A DNA stretch of 64,000 bases from Rhodocyclaceae bacterium UBA2271. GTDB lineage: Bacteria; Pseudomonadota; Gammaproteobacteria; Burkholderiales; Rhodocyclaceae. The DNA lies in contig DDXB01000009.1 in assembly GCA_002347405.1 (NCBI GenBank), forward strand, positions 1 through 64,000, given 5' to 3'. Below the pieces are notes generated by a model. It did not search any database and was not told where the DNA came from. It was given only the letters and a program-made list of their open reading frames with translations. Position 1 is the stretch's first letter, and every line of letters starts with the position of its first letter. A program made the translations under genes and the position numbers. This document shows positions 50,531 through 59,483 of the stretch, one piece after another.

Positions 50531-51691
50531 TCAATTTTCCTCTAAAGGTTCGATTATCCAGTTTTCGTTACGTTGTATCAGTTGGCGGTCGCAGCCTGCC
50601 TCGCGCCAACTGCCCGAGTGTCCGGGCAAGGCAGCGATGACAATCTCTCCGGCCGCGCGCAGGCGCTCGATTTCATCCTGCAATGTGGCATTTTCAGGCC
50701 AGGGTGCAAGGATTGCCCCTGGCCCTGGTTGTGGCGATGACAGACGTGCCAGTGCGCGCAGGTCAAGCGAAAAACCCGTTGCCGGCCGGCCGCGGCCGAA
50801 GCGCTCGCCAATCGAGTCGTAGCGCCCGCCCAGCGCCACCGCGCTCGGACTGTCGTCGCAGTAGGCGGCAAACACGACGCCGCTGTGATAGTGGTAACCG
50901 CGCAGATCGGCCAGATCGAAGGAAAGCGGCAGGTCGCTCAATTCGTTCGCCAGCCGCAGCAGATCGGCAAGCGCACTGGAAATTTCCGGGAGCCCCGGCA
51001 GGCAAACAGCAGCGCCCGTCAGGACTTCCACGCCGCCATACAAGGTCGGCAAGGTCAGCAGTCCGTCGCGCGCCGTGGCCGGCAAATCGGCGGTCAGTTC
51101 GCGCAGGGTGGGCAGATCCTTGGCCTGCAGGGCCTCGAACAATTGCTGATCGACGCCCGGCGCCAGCTTCAACCCGGCGGTCAATGCGCGGAATATCCCG
51201 ACATGCCCCAGGTCGATGCGACTGGGCGGCAGCTCGGCGAGCCGCAGCGCACGCGCCAGCAGACGGATGACTTCGTGATCGGCTTCGATATCGGCGTGAC
51301 CATACAGCTCCGCGCCGATCTGCAAGGGCTCGCGCGAGGCCAGCAGGCTGGACGGTCGCGTATGCAGCACGCTGCCGCAATAGCACAGCCTTGTGACACC
51401 ACGGCGATTCAGCAGGTGGGCGTCGATGCGCGAAACCTGCGGCGTGATGTCGGCGCGCAGCGCCAGCGTCCGGCCGGACAGCTGATCGACGAGTTTGAAG
51501 CTGCGCAAATCCAGGTCACGACCGCTCTCGCAAAGCAGCGCATCGGCGAATTCCAGCATCGGCGGCGCAACCAGCTGGTAACCGTGCCGGGAGAACTCGT
51601 CGAGCAGACGGCGACGCAGAGCCTCCACCTGTGCGGCCTCGGCAGGCAGCAGGTCTTCGATGGCCTCGGGCAGTAACCAGGCGTGCGTCAT
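50531..51691 (-). CDS. hisZ: ATP phosphoribosyltransferase regulatory subunit
   Basis: This 386-residue protein is a paralogue of histidyl-tRNA synthetase without catalytic function (starts WLLPEAIEDLLPAEAAQVEA; motif-2-like TRLCYCGSVLHTRP; VALGGRYDSIGERFGRG). HisZ activates the short form of HisG at the first step of histidine synthesis. hisG is not in the window. The location between the hfl genes and purA is characteristic of betaproteobacteria. The DUF2065 gene ends eight bases upstream of its start. Confidence 0.94.
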   Translation of the reverse strand: MTHAWLLPEAIEDLLPAEAAQVEALRRRLLDEFSRHGYQLVAPPMLEFADALLCESGRDLDLRSFKLVDQLSGRTLALRADITPQVSRIDAHLLNRRGVTRLCYCGSVLHTRPSSLLASREPLQIGAELYGHADIEADHEVIRLLARALRLAELPPSRIDLGHVGIFRALTAGLKLAPGVDQQLFEALQAKDLPTLRELTADLPATARDGLLTLPTLYGGVEVLTGAAVCLPGLPEISSALADLLRLANELSDLPLSFDLADLRGYHYHSGVVFAAYCDDSPSAVALGGRYDSIGERFGRGRPATGFSLDLRALARLSSPQPGPGAILAPWPENATLQDEIERLRAAGEIVIAALPGHSGSWREAGCDRQLIQRNENWIIEPLEEN

Positions 51692-51698
51692 TTGAACC

Positions 51699-51881
51699 TC
51701 ATGCCAGCAACAACAGGATCACCAGACCGATGATGATCGAGGTCAGGCCGATGAAACGCAACTGCCCATCGCCGAGTTCGGTGACACGACGAAAAGTCTC
51801 GCGCCAGACGCGGGGCGCGACAAACGGCAGCAAGCCCTCGATCACCAGCATCAAGGCCAGTGCCAGCAGCAGAGTGGTCAT
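51699..51881 (-). CDS. DUF2065 small inner-membrane protein
   Basis: The 60-residue protein has two membrane helices (LLLALALMLVIEGLLPFVAP and IGLTSIIIGLVILLLLA) joined by a short basic loop RVWRETFRRVTELGDGQLRF. It matches the DUF2065/YjeT family, which sits beside hflC and purA in many proteobacteria. Function is unknown; position suggests a link with the HflKC complex. Confidence 0.9.
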   Translation of the reverse strand: MTTLLLALALMLVIEGLLPFVAPRVWRETFRRVTELGDGQLRFIGLTSIIIGLVILLLLA

Positions 51882-51896
51882 GAAGCGCTCTGCGAA

Positions 51897-52781
51897 TTAC
51901 TTGCTGCCACCGCCCCTGCCGCTGTTCTTCAGATACTTGAAGAAATCGGCGCTCGGGTCAACGACCAGCAGGTCATTCTTGTTGCCAAAGCTCTGGCGAT
52001 AGGCTTCAAGGCTGCGATAGAAGGCGTAGAACTCGGGATTCTCGCCGAAGGCCTTGCCGTAAATCGATGCGGCCCTGGCATCGCCCTCGCCCTTGACCTT
52101 CTGGGCATCGCGATAGGCTTCGGCAACGATCACCTCGCGCTGCCGGTCGGCATCGGCACGAATCTTTTCGGATTCCGCCGCGCCGGTTGAGCGCAGCTCG
52201 TTGGCCACGCGCTTGCGTTCGGTTTCCATGCGGCGATAGACCGACTCGGAAACCTCCGGCGGCAGATCGACGCGTTTCAGGCGCACGTCAACAATCTCGA
52301 CGCCGATTGCACGCGCATCCGCATCCGCTTTTTTCTGCACATCGGCCATGATTTTGTCGCGCGCGCCGGACACCACATCATGCACGGTGCGCCGGCCGAA
52401 TTCCTCGCGCAGTCCGGAATTCACGGTTTGTGACAGGCGCGTGCGCGCCAGCATCTCGTCGCCGCCCACCGAAATGTAATACTGGCGGACGTCGGCAATC
52501 CGCCATTTGACAAAGGAGTCGACCAGCACCGGTTTTTTCTCGGCAGTGAGGAAACGCTCGGGCTCGACAGAATCCAGCGTCAGGATGCGCCGGTCGAAGA
52601 AACGCACGTTCTGGATCATCGGCCACTTGAACGACAAGCCCGGCTCCTGGATGACCTCCTTGATTTCGCCCAACTGGAAAACCAGCGCGTATTGGCGCTG
52701 ATCGACGGTAAACATCACTGAGCCGGCCGTGACGAAGGCGGCGAACATCAGCGCCGCAATAAAAGGTAGGCGTTTCATCAA
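51897..52781 (-). CDS. hflC: HflC, SPFH-domain modulator of FtsH protease
   Basis: This 294-residue protein has one N-terminal membrane helix (LPFIAALMFAAFVTAGSVMF) and a periplasmic SPFH/band-7 domain (YALVFQLGEIKEVIQEPGLS). A coiled coil (RRMETERKRVANELRSTG) is followed by GENPEFYAFYRSLEAYRQSF. With HflK it forms a large ring complex around FtsH. Its ATG overlaps the hflK stop (ATGA). Confidence 0.97.
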   Translation of the reverse strand: MMKRLPFIAALMFAAFVTAGSVMFTVDQRQYALVFQLGEIKEVIQEPGLSFKWPMIQNVRFFDRRILTLDSVEPERFLTAEKKPVLVDSFVKWRIADVRQYYISVGGDEMLARTRLSQTVNSGLREEFGRRTVHDVVSGARDKIMADVQKKADADARAIGVEIVDVRLKRVDLPPEVSESVYRRMETERKRVANELRSTGAAESEKIRADADRQREVIVAEAYRDAQKVKGEGDARAASIYGKAFGENPEFYAFYRSLEAYRQSFGNKNDLLVVDPSADFFKYLKNSGRGGGSK

Positions 52782-54022
52782 CGGTCTCCCCGTTCGCGCG
52801 TGCCAATCGAACCGCGGGTACGCACGTCGCGGTTATCCTGGGCGGACGCCGGCGCACCTGAACGATCAGTTGAGGCGTCGTGCACGATCGGTGCAGCAGC
52901 CCCGGCGGTGGCCATCAACTTGTCGAGCGGCAGATACAGCAGATTGCCCGAGCCTTTGGTATCGATCATCACCTTGCTGGTATTGGCATAAAGCTGCTGC
53001 ATGGTCTCGAGATAGAGCCGCTGGCGCGTCACTTCGGGTGCCTTGGCATATTCGACATACAGCTTGGAGAAGCGCGCTGCCTCGCCCTCGGCGGTGGCGG
53101 TCAGGCGGGCCTTGTAACCCTCCGCCTCTTCCTTCAGGCGCGAGGCCGCGCCCTGAGCGCGCGGGATCACGTCGTTGGCGTAAGCCTGGCCTTCGTTCTT
53201 GTGGCGCTCCTTGTCCTGCCCGGCCTTGACGGCATCATCAAAGGCCGCCTGCACCTGCTCTGGCGGCTGCGTGCTCTGCATCGTCACCGAGAGAATCTGG
53301 ATGCCGGTTTCGTAACGATCAAGGTTTTCCTGCATCAACTTCTGCGTGTTGGCGGCAATCACGTCACGGCCTTCGTAGAGCACGAAGTCCATGCGGTTCT
53401 TACCGACCACCTCGCGAATCGCCGTCTCGGCCGTTTGCGTGACTGAATCATCTGGATGGCGGTTCTTGAAGATGTAGTCTTGCGGACTTTTGAGCAGATA
53501 CTGGACGGCGAACTGCACGCTGACGATGTTTTCGTCATCGGTCAGCATCAGCGCCTCTTTCAGCACCTTGTTTTTTTCCGAACCGCGATAGCCGATTTCG
53601 ACGGTACGCACGCCGGTCAGATTCACCACCTCGTTAGTCTGGATCGGCCAGGGCAGGCGCCAGCGCAGGCCGGGGTCGGTGGTTTCGCTGTATTTGCCGA
53701 GGGTCAAGACCACGCCGCGCTGGCTGGCATCGACGATATAGAAGCCGCTGGCAAACCAGACTACGGCCACCAGACCAAATAGCAGGCCGACGCCGCCACC
53801 GAACTGGCCAGGCGTCAGGGTCGGCATATGGGGTCCGCCACCATCATCGCCGCCGCCGCCAGAATTACTTGGACCACTTGGGCCACCGCGTTTTTTGCCG
53901 AACAGGCCGGACAACCGGCGATTGACGTCGCGCCAGAGTTCGTCGAGATCTGGCGGGCCCTGGTTGTTGCGACCGCCGCCGCGTTTGGGGTCGTTGCCCC
54001 AGCCGTGGTCATTGAGAGACAT
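52778..54022 (-). CDS. hflK: HflK, SPFH-domain modulator of FtsH protease
   Basis: This 414-residue protein starts MSLNDHGWGNDPKRGGGRNN, the typical Gly/Asn-rich cytoplasmic tail, then a membrane helix (GGVGLLFGLVAVVWFASGFY), the SPFH domain (GVVLTLGKYSETTDPGLRWR) and a coiled coil, ending in a polar tail. I chose ATG 54022 because MSLND is the family start; another ATG lies six codons upstream. It partners with HflC. Confidence 0.96.
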   Translation of the reverse strand: MSLNDHGWGNDPKRGGGRNNQGPPDLDELWRDVNRRLSGLFGKKRGGPSGPSNSGGGGDDGGGPHMPTLTPGQFGGGVGLLFGLVAVVWFASGFYIVDASQRGVVLTLGKYSETTDPGLRWRLPWPIQTNEVVNLTGVRTVEIGYRGSEKNKVLKEALMLTDDENIVSVQFAVQYLLKSPQDYIFKNRHPDDSVTQTAETAIREVVGKNRMDFVLYEGRDVIAANTQKLMQENLDRYETGIQILSVTMQSTQPPEQVQAAFDDAVKAGQDKERHKNEGQAYANDVIPRAQGAASRLKEEAEGYKARLTATAEGEAARFSKLYVEYAKAPEVTRQRLYLETMQQLYANTSKVMIDTKGSGNLLYLPLDKLMATAGAAAPIVHDASTDRSGAPASAQDNRDVRTRGSIGTRERGDR

Positions 54023-54055
54023 CAGAATTCCGGTGATCATAATTTTAGTCTTGGG

Positions 54056-55198
54056 TTAATTATTTTCATATTCGATTGGGGCCGCCAGCTTACGCGACAT
54101 TTCGGCCAGCGCAGCGCGCAAAAGATCAAGGCCAGCGCCGGTCCGGGCACTAACCCGAACCCGAGCGATGTTATCACACTCATCCCGCTCCAATCCGGGC
54201 GCAAGCCCGGTCAGATCGAGCTTGTTCATGACAACAATTTGCGGCACACCGGCAGCGCCGATTTCATCGAGAACCCGCGCCACGGCGGCCATTTGCTGCT
54301 CACGGTCTGGACTGGCGGCATCGACCACATGCAGCAGCAAATCGGCATGCGCGGTTTCTTCCAGCGTTGCGTGAAAAGCCGCCACCAGTGCATGCGGCAA
54401 ATCGCGAATGAAACCGACCGTGTCGGAAAGCACAATCTGGCAACCCGAGCGGCCATCGCTCATCTCACAGGTCGGTACATACAGGCGGCGCGAGGTCGTA
54501 TCCAGGGTAGCAAACAATTGATTGGCCACATAGGCGCCCGCCTTGGTCAGTGCGTTGAACAGGGTGCTTTTGCCGGCGTTGGTATAACCCACCAGCGAGA
54601 TCGACAGTACTTCGCTGCGACTGCGCGCCTTACGGCGCACGGCACGCTGGCGCTCGAGCAGCTTCAAACGATCCTTCAGCAAGGCGACACGTTTGCCCAG
54701 CAGTCGGCGGTCGGTTTCCAGCTGCTTTTCGCCGGGGCCGCGCAAGCCGATGCCACCTTTTTGACGTTCAAGGTGAGTCCAGCCACGTACCAGGCGCGTC
54801 ATCAAGTGTTCAAGCTGGGCCAGTTCCACCTGCAATTTGCCTTCGTGACTTTTTGCGCGCAGGGCGAAGATGTCAAGAATCAAACTGCTACGGTCGACCA
54901 CACGCAACTCGCAGGCGCGCTCCAGGTTGCGTTGCTGTGCGGGCGACAGTTCGTGATTGAAAATCACCAGGTCGGCGCCAGCCGCCGCCGCCGCCGAAAC
55001 GATCTCCTCTACCTTGCCTTTGCCGGCAAAGGTGGCGGAGTCGGGTCGGCCGCGTCGCCCGGTTATTGTCGCGACCGGACGCGCACCGGCACTGGTCGCC
55101 AGCAGACGAAATTCTTCCAGGCGTTCGGCAAAGTCACCATCGCCGAAATCCAGCTGGACCAGCACAGCACTTTCACCGGGAGCTGGCCGCTCAATCAT
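54056..55198 (-). CDS. hflX: GTPase HflX
   Basis: This 380-residue ribosome-associated GTPase has an N-terminal HflX domain (ARPVATITGRRGRPDSATF, ELSPAQQRNLERA) and a G domain with G1 SLVGYTNAGKSTLFNAL, G3 LSDTVGFIRDLPH and G4 VVMNKLDLT. It splits stalled or hibernating ribosomes under stress. The start ATG 55198 (MIERPAPGESAVLVQLDFGD) lies 19 bases from the palindromic repeat at 55220-55251; no strong ribosome site is seen. A hairpin followed by T residues separates it from hfq, so it may have lower expression or its own promoter. Confidence 0.96.
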   Translation of the reverse strand: MIERPAPGESAVLVQLDFGDGDFAERLEEFRLLATSAGARPVATITGRRGRPDSATFAGKGKVEEIVSAAAAAGADLVIFNHELSPAQQRNLERACELRVVDRSSLILDIFALRAKSHEGKLQVELAQLEHLMTRLVRGWTHLERQKGGIGLRGPGEKQLETDRRLLGKRVALLKDRLKLLERQRAVRRKARSRSEVLSISLVGYTNAGKSTLFNALTKAGAYVANQLFATLDTTSRRLYVPTCEMSDGRSGCQIVLSDTVGFIRDLPHALVAAFHATLEETAHADLLLHVVDAASPDREQQMAAVARVLDEIGAAGVPQIVVMNKLDLTGLAPGLERDECDNIARVRVSARTGAGLDLLRAALAEMSRKLAAPIEYENN

Positions 55199-55219
55199 TG
55201 GCCAGGCGCCGACTTCCAA

Positions 55220-55251
55220 GAAACACGCCGGGCCGTCCCAAGTGTTTCTTG
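55220..55251. repeat. 32-bp palindromic repeat, copy B
   Basis: Exact reverse complement of 40877-40908. It lies between hfq and hflX, again next to a stem-loop. Confidence 0.9.
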
Positions 55252-55265
55252 GCCCCCTGGTGGGA

Positions 55266-55286
55266 AAAAGCCGCAAAGCGGCTTTC
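55266..55286 (-). terminator. Intrinsic terminator or attenuator between hfq and hflX
   Basis: On the minus strand AAAGCCGC-TTT-GCGGCTTT forms an 8-bp hairpin followed by further T residues. It is placed 25 bases after the hfq stop, so hfq transcripts may end here in part. Confidence 0.7.
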
Positions 55287-55310
55287 TCGGGGGGGGGCTT
55301 ATTACAAGAA

Positions 55311-55553
55311 TCACTCGGAATCGGATTCTGGCTCTGTGCTGATATTGACCGGGCGGGCTGGAACCACAGTTGAGATGGCGTGCTTGTAAACCATCTGGGT
55401 GACGGTATTCTTGAGCAACACGACATATTGGTCGAAAGACTCTACCTGCCCCTGTAGCTTGATACCGTTGACCAGATAGATTGCAACCGGAATGTGCTCG
55501 CGGCGTAATGCGTTGAGAAAAGGGTCTTGTAGCATCTGCCCCTTGCTGCTCAT
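55311..55553 (-). CDS. hfq: RNA chaperone Hfq
   Basis: The 80-residue Sm-like protein starts MSSKGQMLQDPFLNALRREH and has the Sm1 motif IYLVNGIKLQGQVESFDQYV and Sm2 motif MVYKHAISTVVPA; both RNA-binding faces are intact. It pairs small RNAs with mRNAs. The gene heads the conserved hfq-hflX-hflK-hflC-hisZ-purA series. Confidence 0.98.
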   Translation of the reverse strand: MSSKGQMLQDPFLNALRREHIPVAIYLVNGIKLQGQVESFDQYVVLLKNTVTQMVYKHAISTVVPARPVNISTEPESDSE

Positions 55554-55652
55554 AGTGACCTCACTGAGTTATGGTTGGAAAAACGAGCCGGCACTGTAGC
55601 CGATTTTTGCTGGGCTGACCAGCGCAACCGCACAGTCCCGGCCCATAGCAAT

Positions 55653-55674
55653 AGTCGGCGCTGGTGGGACGGCG
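55653..55674 (-). repeat. Dispersed core repeat, copy 11 (inverted)
   Basis: AGTCGGCGCTGGTGGGACGG plus CG is the reverse complement of the core without the T-tail. It lies between hfq and the sigma-54 regulator gene and ends six bases before the latter's stop. Confidence 0.85.
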
Positions 55675-55679
55675 ATCCC

Positions 55680-57023
55680 TTACCGGGGAGGTTCGATTGC
55701 GAGCTTCTTCATTTTTTCCCAGAGGCTCTTGCGCCCGATGCCCAGCGAGATTGCCGTCTCACCAATGCGCCAGGCGTTGGCAATCAGACGGTTTTCAAGA
55801 TATTTGCGCTCGCACTGATTCAAATAGTCGCCGAGCGATCTGCTGTTATCCAGTACCGCCGTCGCATCTGCCGTGTCGGCAGGTGCTTCCGGCTGGCCAA
55901 ACAGCATTTGCGGTGTCATCTGGGTGGTGTCATGCAGAATGCAGGCCCGCTCAAGACAATGCTTGAGTTCGCGGACATTACCTGGCCACGGGTAGTCGAG
56001 CAAGGCCCATTCAGCGTCAGGGGTCAAAGTGCAGGCCTCGTGATGCGCCGCCTCGTTGCCGGCAAGAAACTTGCGAGCCAACCAGAGGATGTCGTCGCGC
56101 CGCTCGCGCAACGGTGGAACATGGACATGGACGACGTGCACGCGGTAGTAGAGGTCTTCGCGGAACCGCCCGACCTCGACCATATGCTTCAAGTCCTGAT
56201 GGGTTGCGCAAATCAAACGAATATCGACGTGGATGGGCACATCGCCGCCAACGCGCATGATTTCCCTGTTCTGCAGAACACGCAGCAATTTGACCTGCAT
56301 GCCCGGTGACATTTCACCGATCTCGTCAAGAAACAGCGTGCCGCCGTGCGCCAGCTCGAAACAGCCTTTCTTGTCGCGGCTGGCTCCCGTGTAAGCACCC
56401 TTCATGTAGCCGAACAGTTCGGCTTCGAGCAGCGTTTCGGTCAGGGCGCCGCAATTGATGGCCACGAAAGGCTGCTGGTCTTCAGGGTCGGCCAGCCGGT
56501 GGATGGCATGGGCCACCTCCTCCTTGCCGACGCCGGACTCGCCGGTGATGAGAATCGAGCCCGAGCGCGCTGCCAGCCGCGGCAGCAGTGACTCGATATG
56601 GCGCATCGCCAGCGAGACACCCAGTCCCAGCCCCGGCCCGGCGACCGGCTGACCATGCTCGAACAGTTGATCCAATTTTTCCAGCAGGATGCGGACATCG
56701 AGCGGCTTGGTTAAAAAATCGTGGGCGCCCTGCTTCAGCAGATTGACGGCGCGATCGATGGAACCATAGGCCGTGGTGAAAATAAACGGCGGCAGGTCGA
56801 TCGCCATGTCTTTCAAGGTGACGAACACGGTTTCACCGCTGATATCGGGCAGCTGGATATCGCAGACGACAGCGTCATAACGCTGCCGGCGCAGGGCGGC
56901 AATGGCGCTGCCGCCATCCTTGAACCAGTCGCAGCGGAGACCCTCCAGCATGAAACGATCGGAAAGAGCCTCTCCGACAATTTCGTCATCCTCGATCAGA
57001 CAGACACTAAAACTGTGGGTCAT
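55680..57023 (-). CDS. NtrC-type sigma-54-dependent response regulator
   Basis: This 447-residue regulator has a receiver domain (phospho-Asp in AVVCDIQLPDISGE, Lys in FLTKPLDV). The AAA+ domain has Walker A ITGESGVGKEEVAHAIH, the sigma-54-contacting loop GAYTGAS (a Tyr variant of GAFTGA), Walker B GGTLFLDEIGE and DLYYRVHVVHVHVPPLRER. A Fis-type helix-turn-helix ends it (RIGETAISLGIGRKSLWEKM). It should activate sigma-54 promoters when phosphorylated. Its gene overlaps the kinase gene (ATGA). The likely target is the cytochrome/porin operon with the candidate sigma-54 promoter at 59671-59686. Confidence 0.95.
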   Translation of the reverse strand: MTHSFSVCLIEDDEIVGEALSDRFMLEGLRCDWFKDGGSAIAALRRQRYDAVVCDIQLPDISGETVFVTLKDMAIDLPPFIFTTAYGSIDRAVNLLKQGAHDFLTKPLDVRILLEKLDQLFEHGQPVAGPGLGLGVSLAMRHIESLLPRLAARSGSILITGESGVGKEEVAHAIHRLADPEDQQPFVAINCGALTETLLEAELFGYMKGAYTGASRDKKGCFELAHGGTLFLDEIGEMSPGMQVKLLRVLQNREIMRVGGDVPIHVDIRLICATHQDLKHMVEVGRFREDLYYRVHVVHVHVPPLRERRDDILWLARKFLAGNEAAHHEACTLTPDAEWALLDYPWPGNVRELKHCLERACILHDTTQMTPQMLFGQPEAPADTADATAVLDNSRSLGDYLNQCERKYLENRLIANAWRIGETAISLGIGRKSLWEKMKKLAIEPPR

Positions 57024-58471
57024 GGTGGCGCCCCCAACGGCAGATTGACGGAAAAGCAGGTCAGTTCAGCCTGTCGTTCGACCTGGATGCGGCCTTGCAG
57101 CTGGCTGACGATCTGGTAAGTGACCCACAGCCCCAAGCCAAGACCCGTGCGGCTTTTCGAGGCAAAGGGTTCGAAGATTCCCGGCAAGCGCTCAGGTGGA
57201 ATCGGCTCGCCATTGTTACAAACCAATATCTCCAACAGCGCATCGCCAGCGACCACGTGCAGTGTCACGCGACCTTGCTCAGGCGCGGCCTGCAGGGCGT
57301 TCAGCAGCAGGTTGATCATGACCTGCCGGGCAACGGTGGCGGCAATCGGCACGCTGGCCGGCATTTCGTGCGTCACGACAAAGTTCACCTGCTTCTTGTC
57401 CGCCTGCAGCTTGATCAAGACCCGGATATCCTCGATATCGTCACGCCCCAGCAGCCGTCCCTTGACGTTCGCCTGCACCAGGATTGCGCCGACAATTTCC
57501 TTGATCTGCACCAGCCCGCGCTCCAGCAAGCCAATGGTTTTCATGGTGCGGAAATCCCCCTGGCCATATTCCTTGAGCGTATCGATGGCGGTCAGCATGC
57601 CGCTCAGCGGGTTGTTGATTTCATGCGCCACACCCGCAGCCAGCTGACCCACCGCGGCGAGCCGCTCCGCGCGCACCACCTGGTCCTGGAGCAGTTTTTT
57701 CCCCTCGAGTTCTGTCTGCATCCACATATAAGCGTCATAAAGCTGCGCAACCTCGTCCTGCTGGTGACGGTCGGCCGCGGCACTGACCTTGGACAAGGGG
57801 TCGCCCGCGAGCGCGCGGATGCGCTCCGCAATATCGACCAGTGGCAGCGATATCTTGCGTCCCCAATACCAACTGAAAGGCAGCAGCAGGAGCAGCACCA
57901 GCCCGCCGGTCACGACACTCCGGCCGACAATTGCGCTGAAACGCTCGGCGATCACCTGCCGCGGATAACTGACAATCAGCGTTGATCCATCAGGGCCGAT
58001 ACGACGGGCGAAATAAAAATATTCGGTGTCCGGCAAATCGATTTCCGTTAACCACAACGATGACTTCTTGGGGAGCAGCGGAACGATTCGGGCATATTCC
58101 GAAGTGGCGTCCTGCAGCGCCATGAACATCGGAAACTGTTTCGGCCGGGCGGAAACCACGATGCGCCGATTCTCGTCCACCACCAGCAAATTGTGGGGGT
58201 GGATGGTCGCCGGGCGGCCAGGGTGGCTGATCTCCATCAGCCAGGCCAGACTCTGGTAGGCCATCCAGACATCGTCGTTCGCCAGCGCGGGAAGCAGCCT
58301 CGCTTCGACCGACTTGACGACGACCATGGCGTTGGCCGCTATATTGTCACGCACCCGGCCGCGAATATCCGCCATCAGCGCCAGACTGATCGCCAGGGTC
58401 GTCACCGCGATCAGGAGCACACCCCAGAGCGGCAGCCTATAGCGCAGACTGGAAGTGAATTGCGGCATCAT
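57020..58471 (-). CDS. Membrane sensor histidine kinase
   Basis: The 483-residue kinase has a membrane helix at about 13-33 (LPLWGVLLIAVTTLAISLAL), a periplasmic sensor region of about 150 residues, a second helix (VVTGGLVLLLLLPFSWYWG), and a HAMP-like linker. The dimerisation domain carries the phospho-His in AAGVAHEINNPLSGMLTAID, and the ATPase domain has N-box MINLLLNALQAAP and the glycine-rich box TGLGLGLWVTYQIV. HEINNP kinases usually pair with NtrC-type regulators, as here. It overlaps both neighbours by ATGA. The periplasmic binding protein encoded just upstream may feed its signal. Confidence 0.94.
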   Translation of the reverse strand: MMPQFTSSLRYRLPLWGVLLIAVTTLAISLALMADIRGRVRDNIAANAMVVVKSVEARLLPALANDDVWMAYQSLAWLMEISHPGRPATIHPHNLLVVDENRRIVVSARPKQFPMFMALQDATSEYARIVPLLPKKSSLWLTEIDLPDTEYFYFARRIGPDGSTLIVSYPRQVIAERFSAIVGRSVVTGGLVLLLLLPFSWYWGRKISLPLVDIAERIRALAGDPLSKVSAAADRHQQDEVAQLYDAYMWMQTELEGKKLLQDQVVRAERLAAVGQLAAGVAHEINNPLSGMLTAIDTLKEYGQGDFRTMKTIGLLERGLVQIKEIVGAILVQANVKGRLLGRDDIEDIRVLIKLQADKKQVNFVVTHEMPASVPIAATVARQVMINLLLNALQAAPEQGRVTLHVVAGDALLEILVCNNGEPIPPERLPGIFEPFASKSRTGLGLGLWVTYQIVSQLQGRIQVERQAELTCFSVNLPLGAPP

Positions 58472-59358
58472 GGATTGCCCGCCGCATCCAGGAGTTGCGA
58501 CAAATTCTTGTATCGCCGCGGATCGCCAATCGTAAAACCGATCAGGCCAACCCCCTGCAGCAATCGCCTACCTTCATCGTCTTTGTCCATGGCCAGCAGC
58601 ACATCGCGCATTGCTGCGGCGTACCGCGCGGCAACCCCGGACACGGTCACGACCGGCGGAAATCCATACTCGACAGAACGGGTGACGATGCGAACTTCCG
58701 CGGCCAGACCGGGCGCGCTGTCGATAGCCCGGTCCCAGGCGTAGCTGTCCACCATGCCGCCGTCTGCCAGCCCGCTCGCCACGGCCGTAATGGTGTTGTG
58801 ATGGGACCGGGTGAAAAATGTCTTGCGAAAAAACCGGTTCGGATCAGGCTCGCCGAGTTGCCGCAACCAAAGCCGCATCACCTGATAGCCGGTCAGCGAA
58901 TAGGGATCGGCAAAGGCAAACACACGCCCCCGGAGGTCTTCAATCGAACGGGTTTGGCTATCGGAAGAAGGCACCAGCAAGTAGGCGGCGTAGCCGCCGC
59001 TCTTGTTGCGGGGAACCGGAGTGACCAGCAGTTTTACCCGCCCACGGTGTGCCATGTAGGCATAAGGGAAAGTAGAGAGCCAGGCGAACTCAACCTCCTG
59101 TTGCTTGATGACATCCATCATCTCCCGGTAAGTATCGCGGTGAACAAATGCCACTGGCCGCTTCAAGCGGGCGGAAAGATAGCGTTCCCACTCGGGCAAG
59201 ACTTCGGGGTGCTGTTTAAGAACGGACGCGTTGACGCCGATCCGCAGCGGCCGATCCTCGTGCCAATCCGCCAGACTGGCCAGCGGAAAAACCATCAGGC
59301 AAAGCAATAACAGCACTCGCCCCGACCAGTCGGAGAGAATCGGGCCGCGCATCGGCAT
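58468..59358 (-). CDS. PhnD-like periplasmic binding protein, probable sensor input
   Basis: This 296-residue protein has an export signal (VLLLLCLMVFPLASLA, cleaved near Ala) and a type II periplasmic-binding fold of the PhnD/SsuA/transferrin-like group. Examples are DRPLRIGVNASVLKQHPEVL, the strand VEFAWLSTFPYAYMAHRG, and the second-lobe DLRGRVFAFADPYSLTGY with SHHNTITAVASGLADGGMVD. As it is translationally coupled to the kinase and no transporter genes are present, I infer that it presents a ligand (phosphonate, phosphite, an oxyanion or another small molecule) to the kinase. I chose ATG 59358. The frame is open to 59415, but that extension would be encoded by the two palindromic operators. 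Confidence 0.87.
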   Translation of the reverse strand: MPMRGPILSDWSGRVLLLLCLMVFPLASLADWHEDRPLRIGVNASVLKQHPEVLPEWERYLSARLKRPVAFVHRDTYREMMDVIKQQEVEFAWLSTFPYAYMAHRGRVKLLVTPVPRNKSGGYAAYLLVPSSDSQTRSIEDLRGRVFAFADPYSLTGYQVMRLWLRQLGEPDPNRFFRKTFFTRSHHNTITAVASGLADGGMVDSYAWDRAIDSAPGLAAEVRIVTRSVEYGFPPVVTVSGVAARYAAAMRDVLLAMDKDDEGRRLLQGVGLIGFTIGDPRRYKNLSQLLDAAGNP

Positions 59359-59364
59359 GAACGC

Positions 59365-59380
59365 GTTTCCATTAGGAAAC
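59365..59380. promoter_or_regulatory. Operator palindrome 1 (GTTTCC-N4-GGAAAC)
   Basis: GTTTCCATTAGGAAAC has perfect 6-bp arms. It is one of three related 16-bp sites and the best candidate for binding by the Fis-type helix-turn-helix of the adjacent regulator. Confidence 0.78.
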
Positions 59381-59397
59381 CAGTCGCGAAAGATGTC

Positions 59398-59413
59398 GTT
59401 TCTATTTGGAAAC
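59398..59413. promoter_or_regulatory. Operator palindrome 2 (GTTTC-N6-GAAAC)
   Basis: GTTTCTATTTGGAAAC is centred exactly 33 bp from palindrome 1, three helical turns, which places both sites on the same DNA face. Confidence 0.78.
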
Positions 59414-59483
59414 ATTACAAATTACTTACATTCATTTACATTCAAAGTGTTAGGTGACTTTATACAGGATTGTGGTTTTATTT

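Noticed and set aside
54251..54264. Another core-repeat copy inside hflX (CAGCGCCGATTTC)
   Set aside because: It is a short partial match within a conserved part of the G domain and is explained by codon use.
59359..59415. Longer start for the PhnD-like protein at 59415
   Set aside because: The extra 19 residues would be encoded by the two GTTTC/GAAAC operators and precede the signal peptide; ATG 59358 gives a normal export signal.
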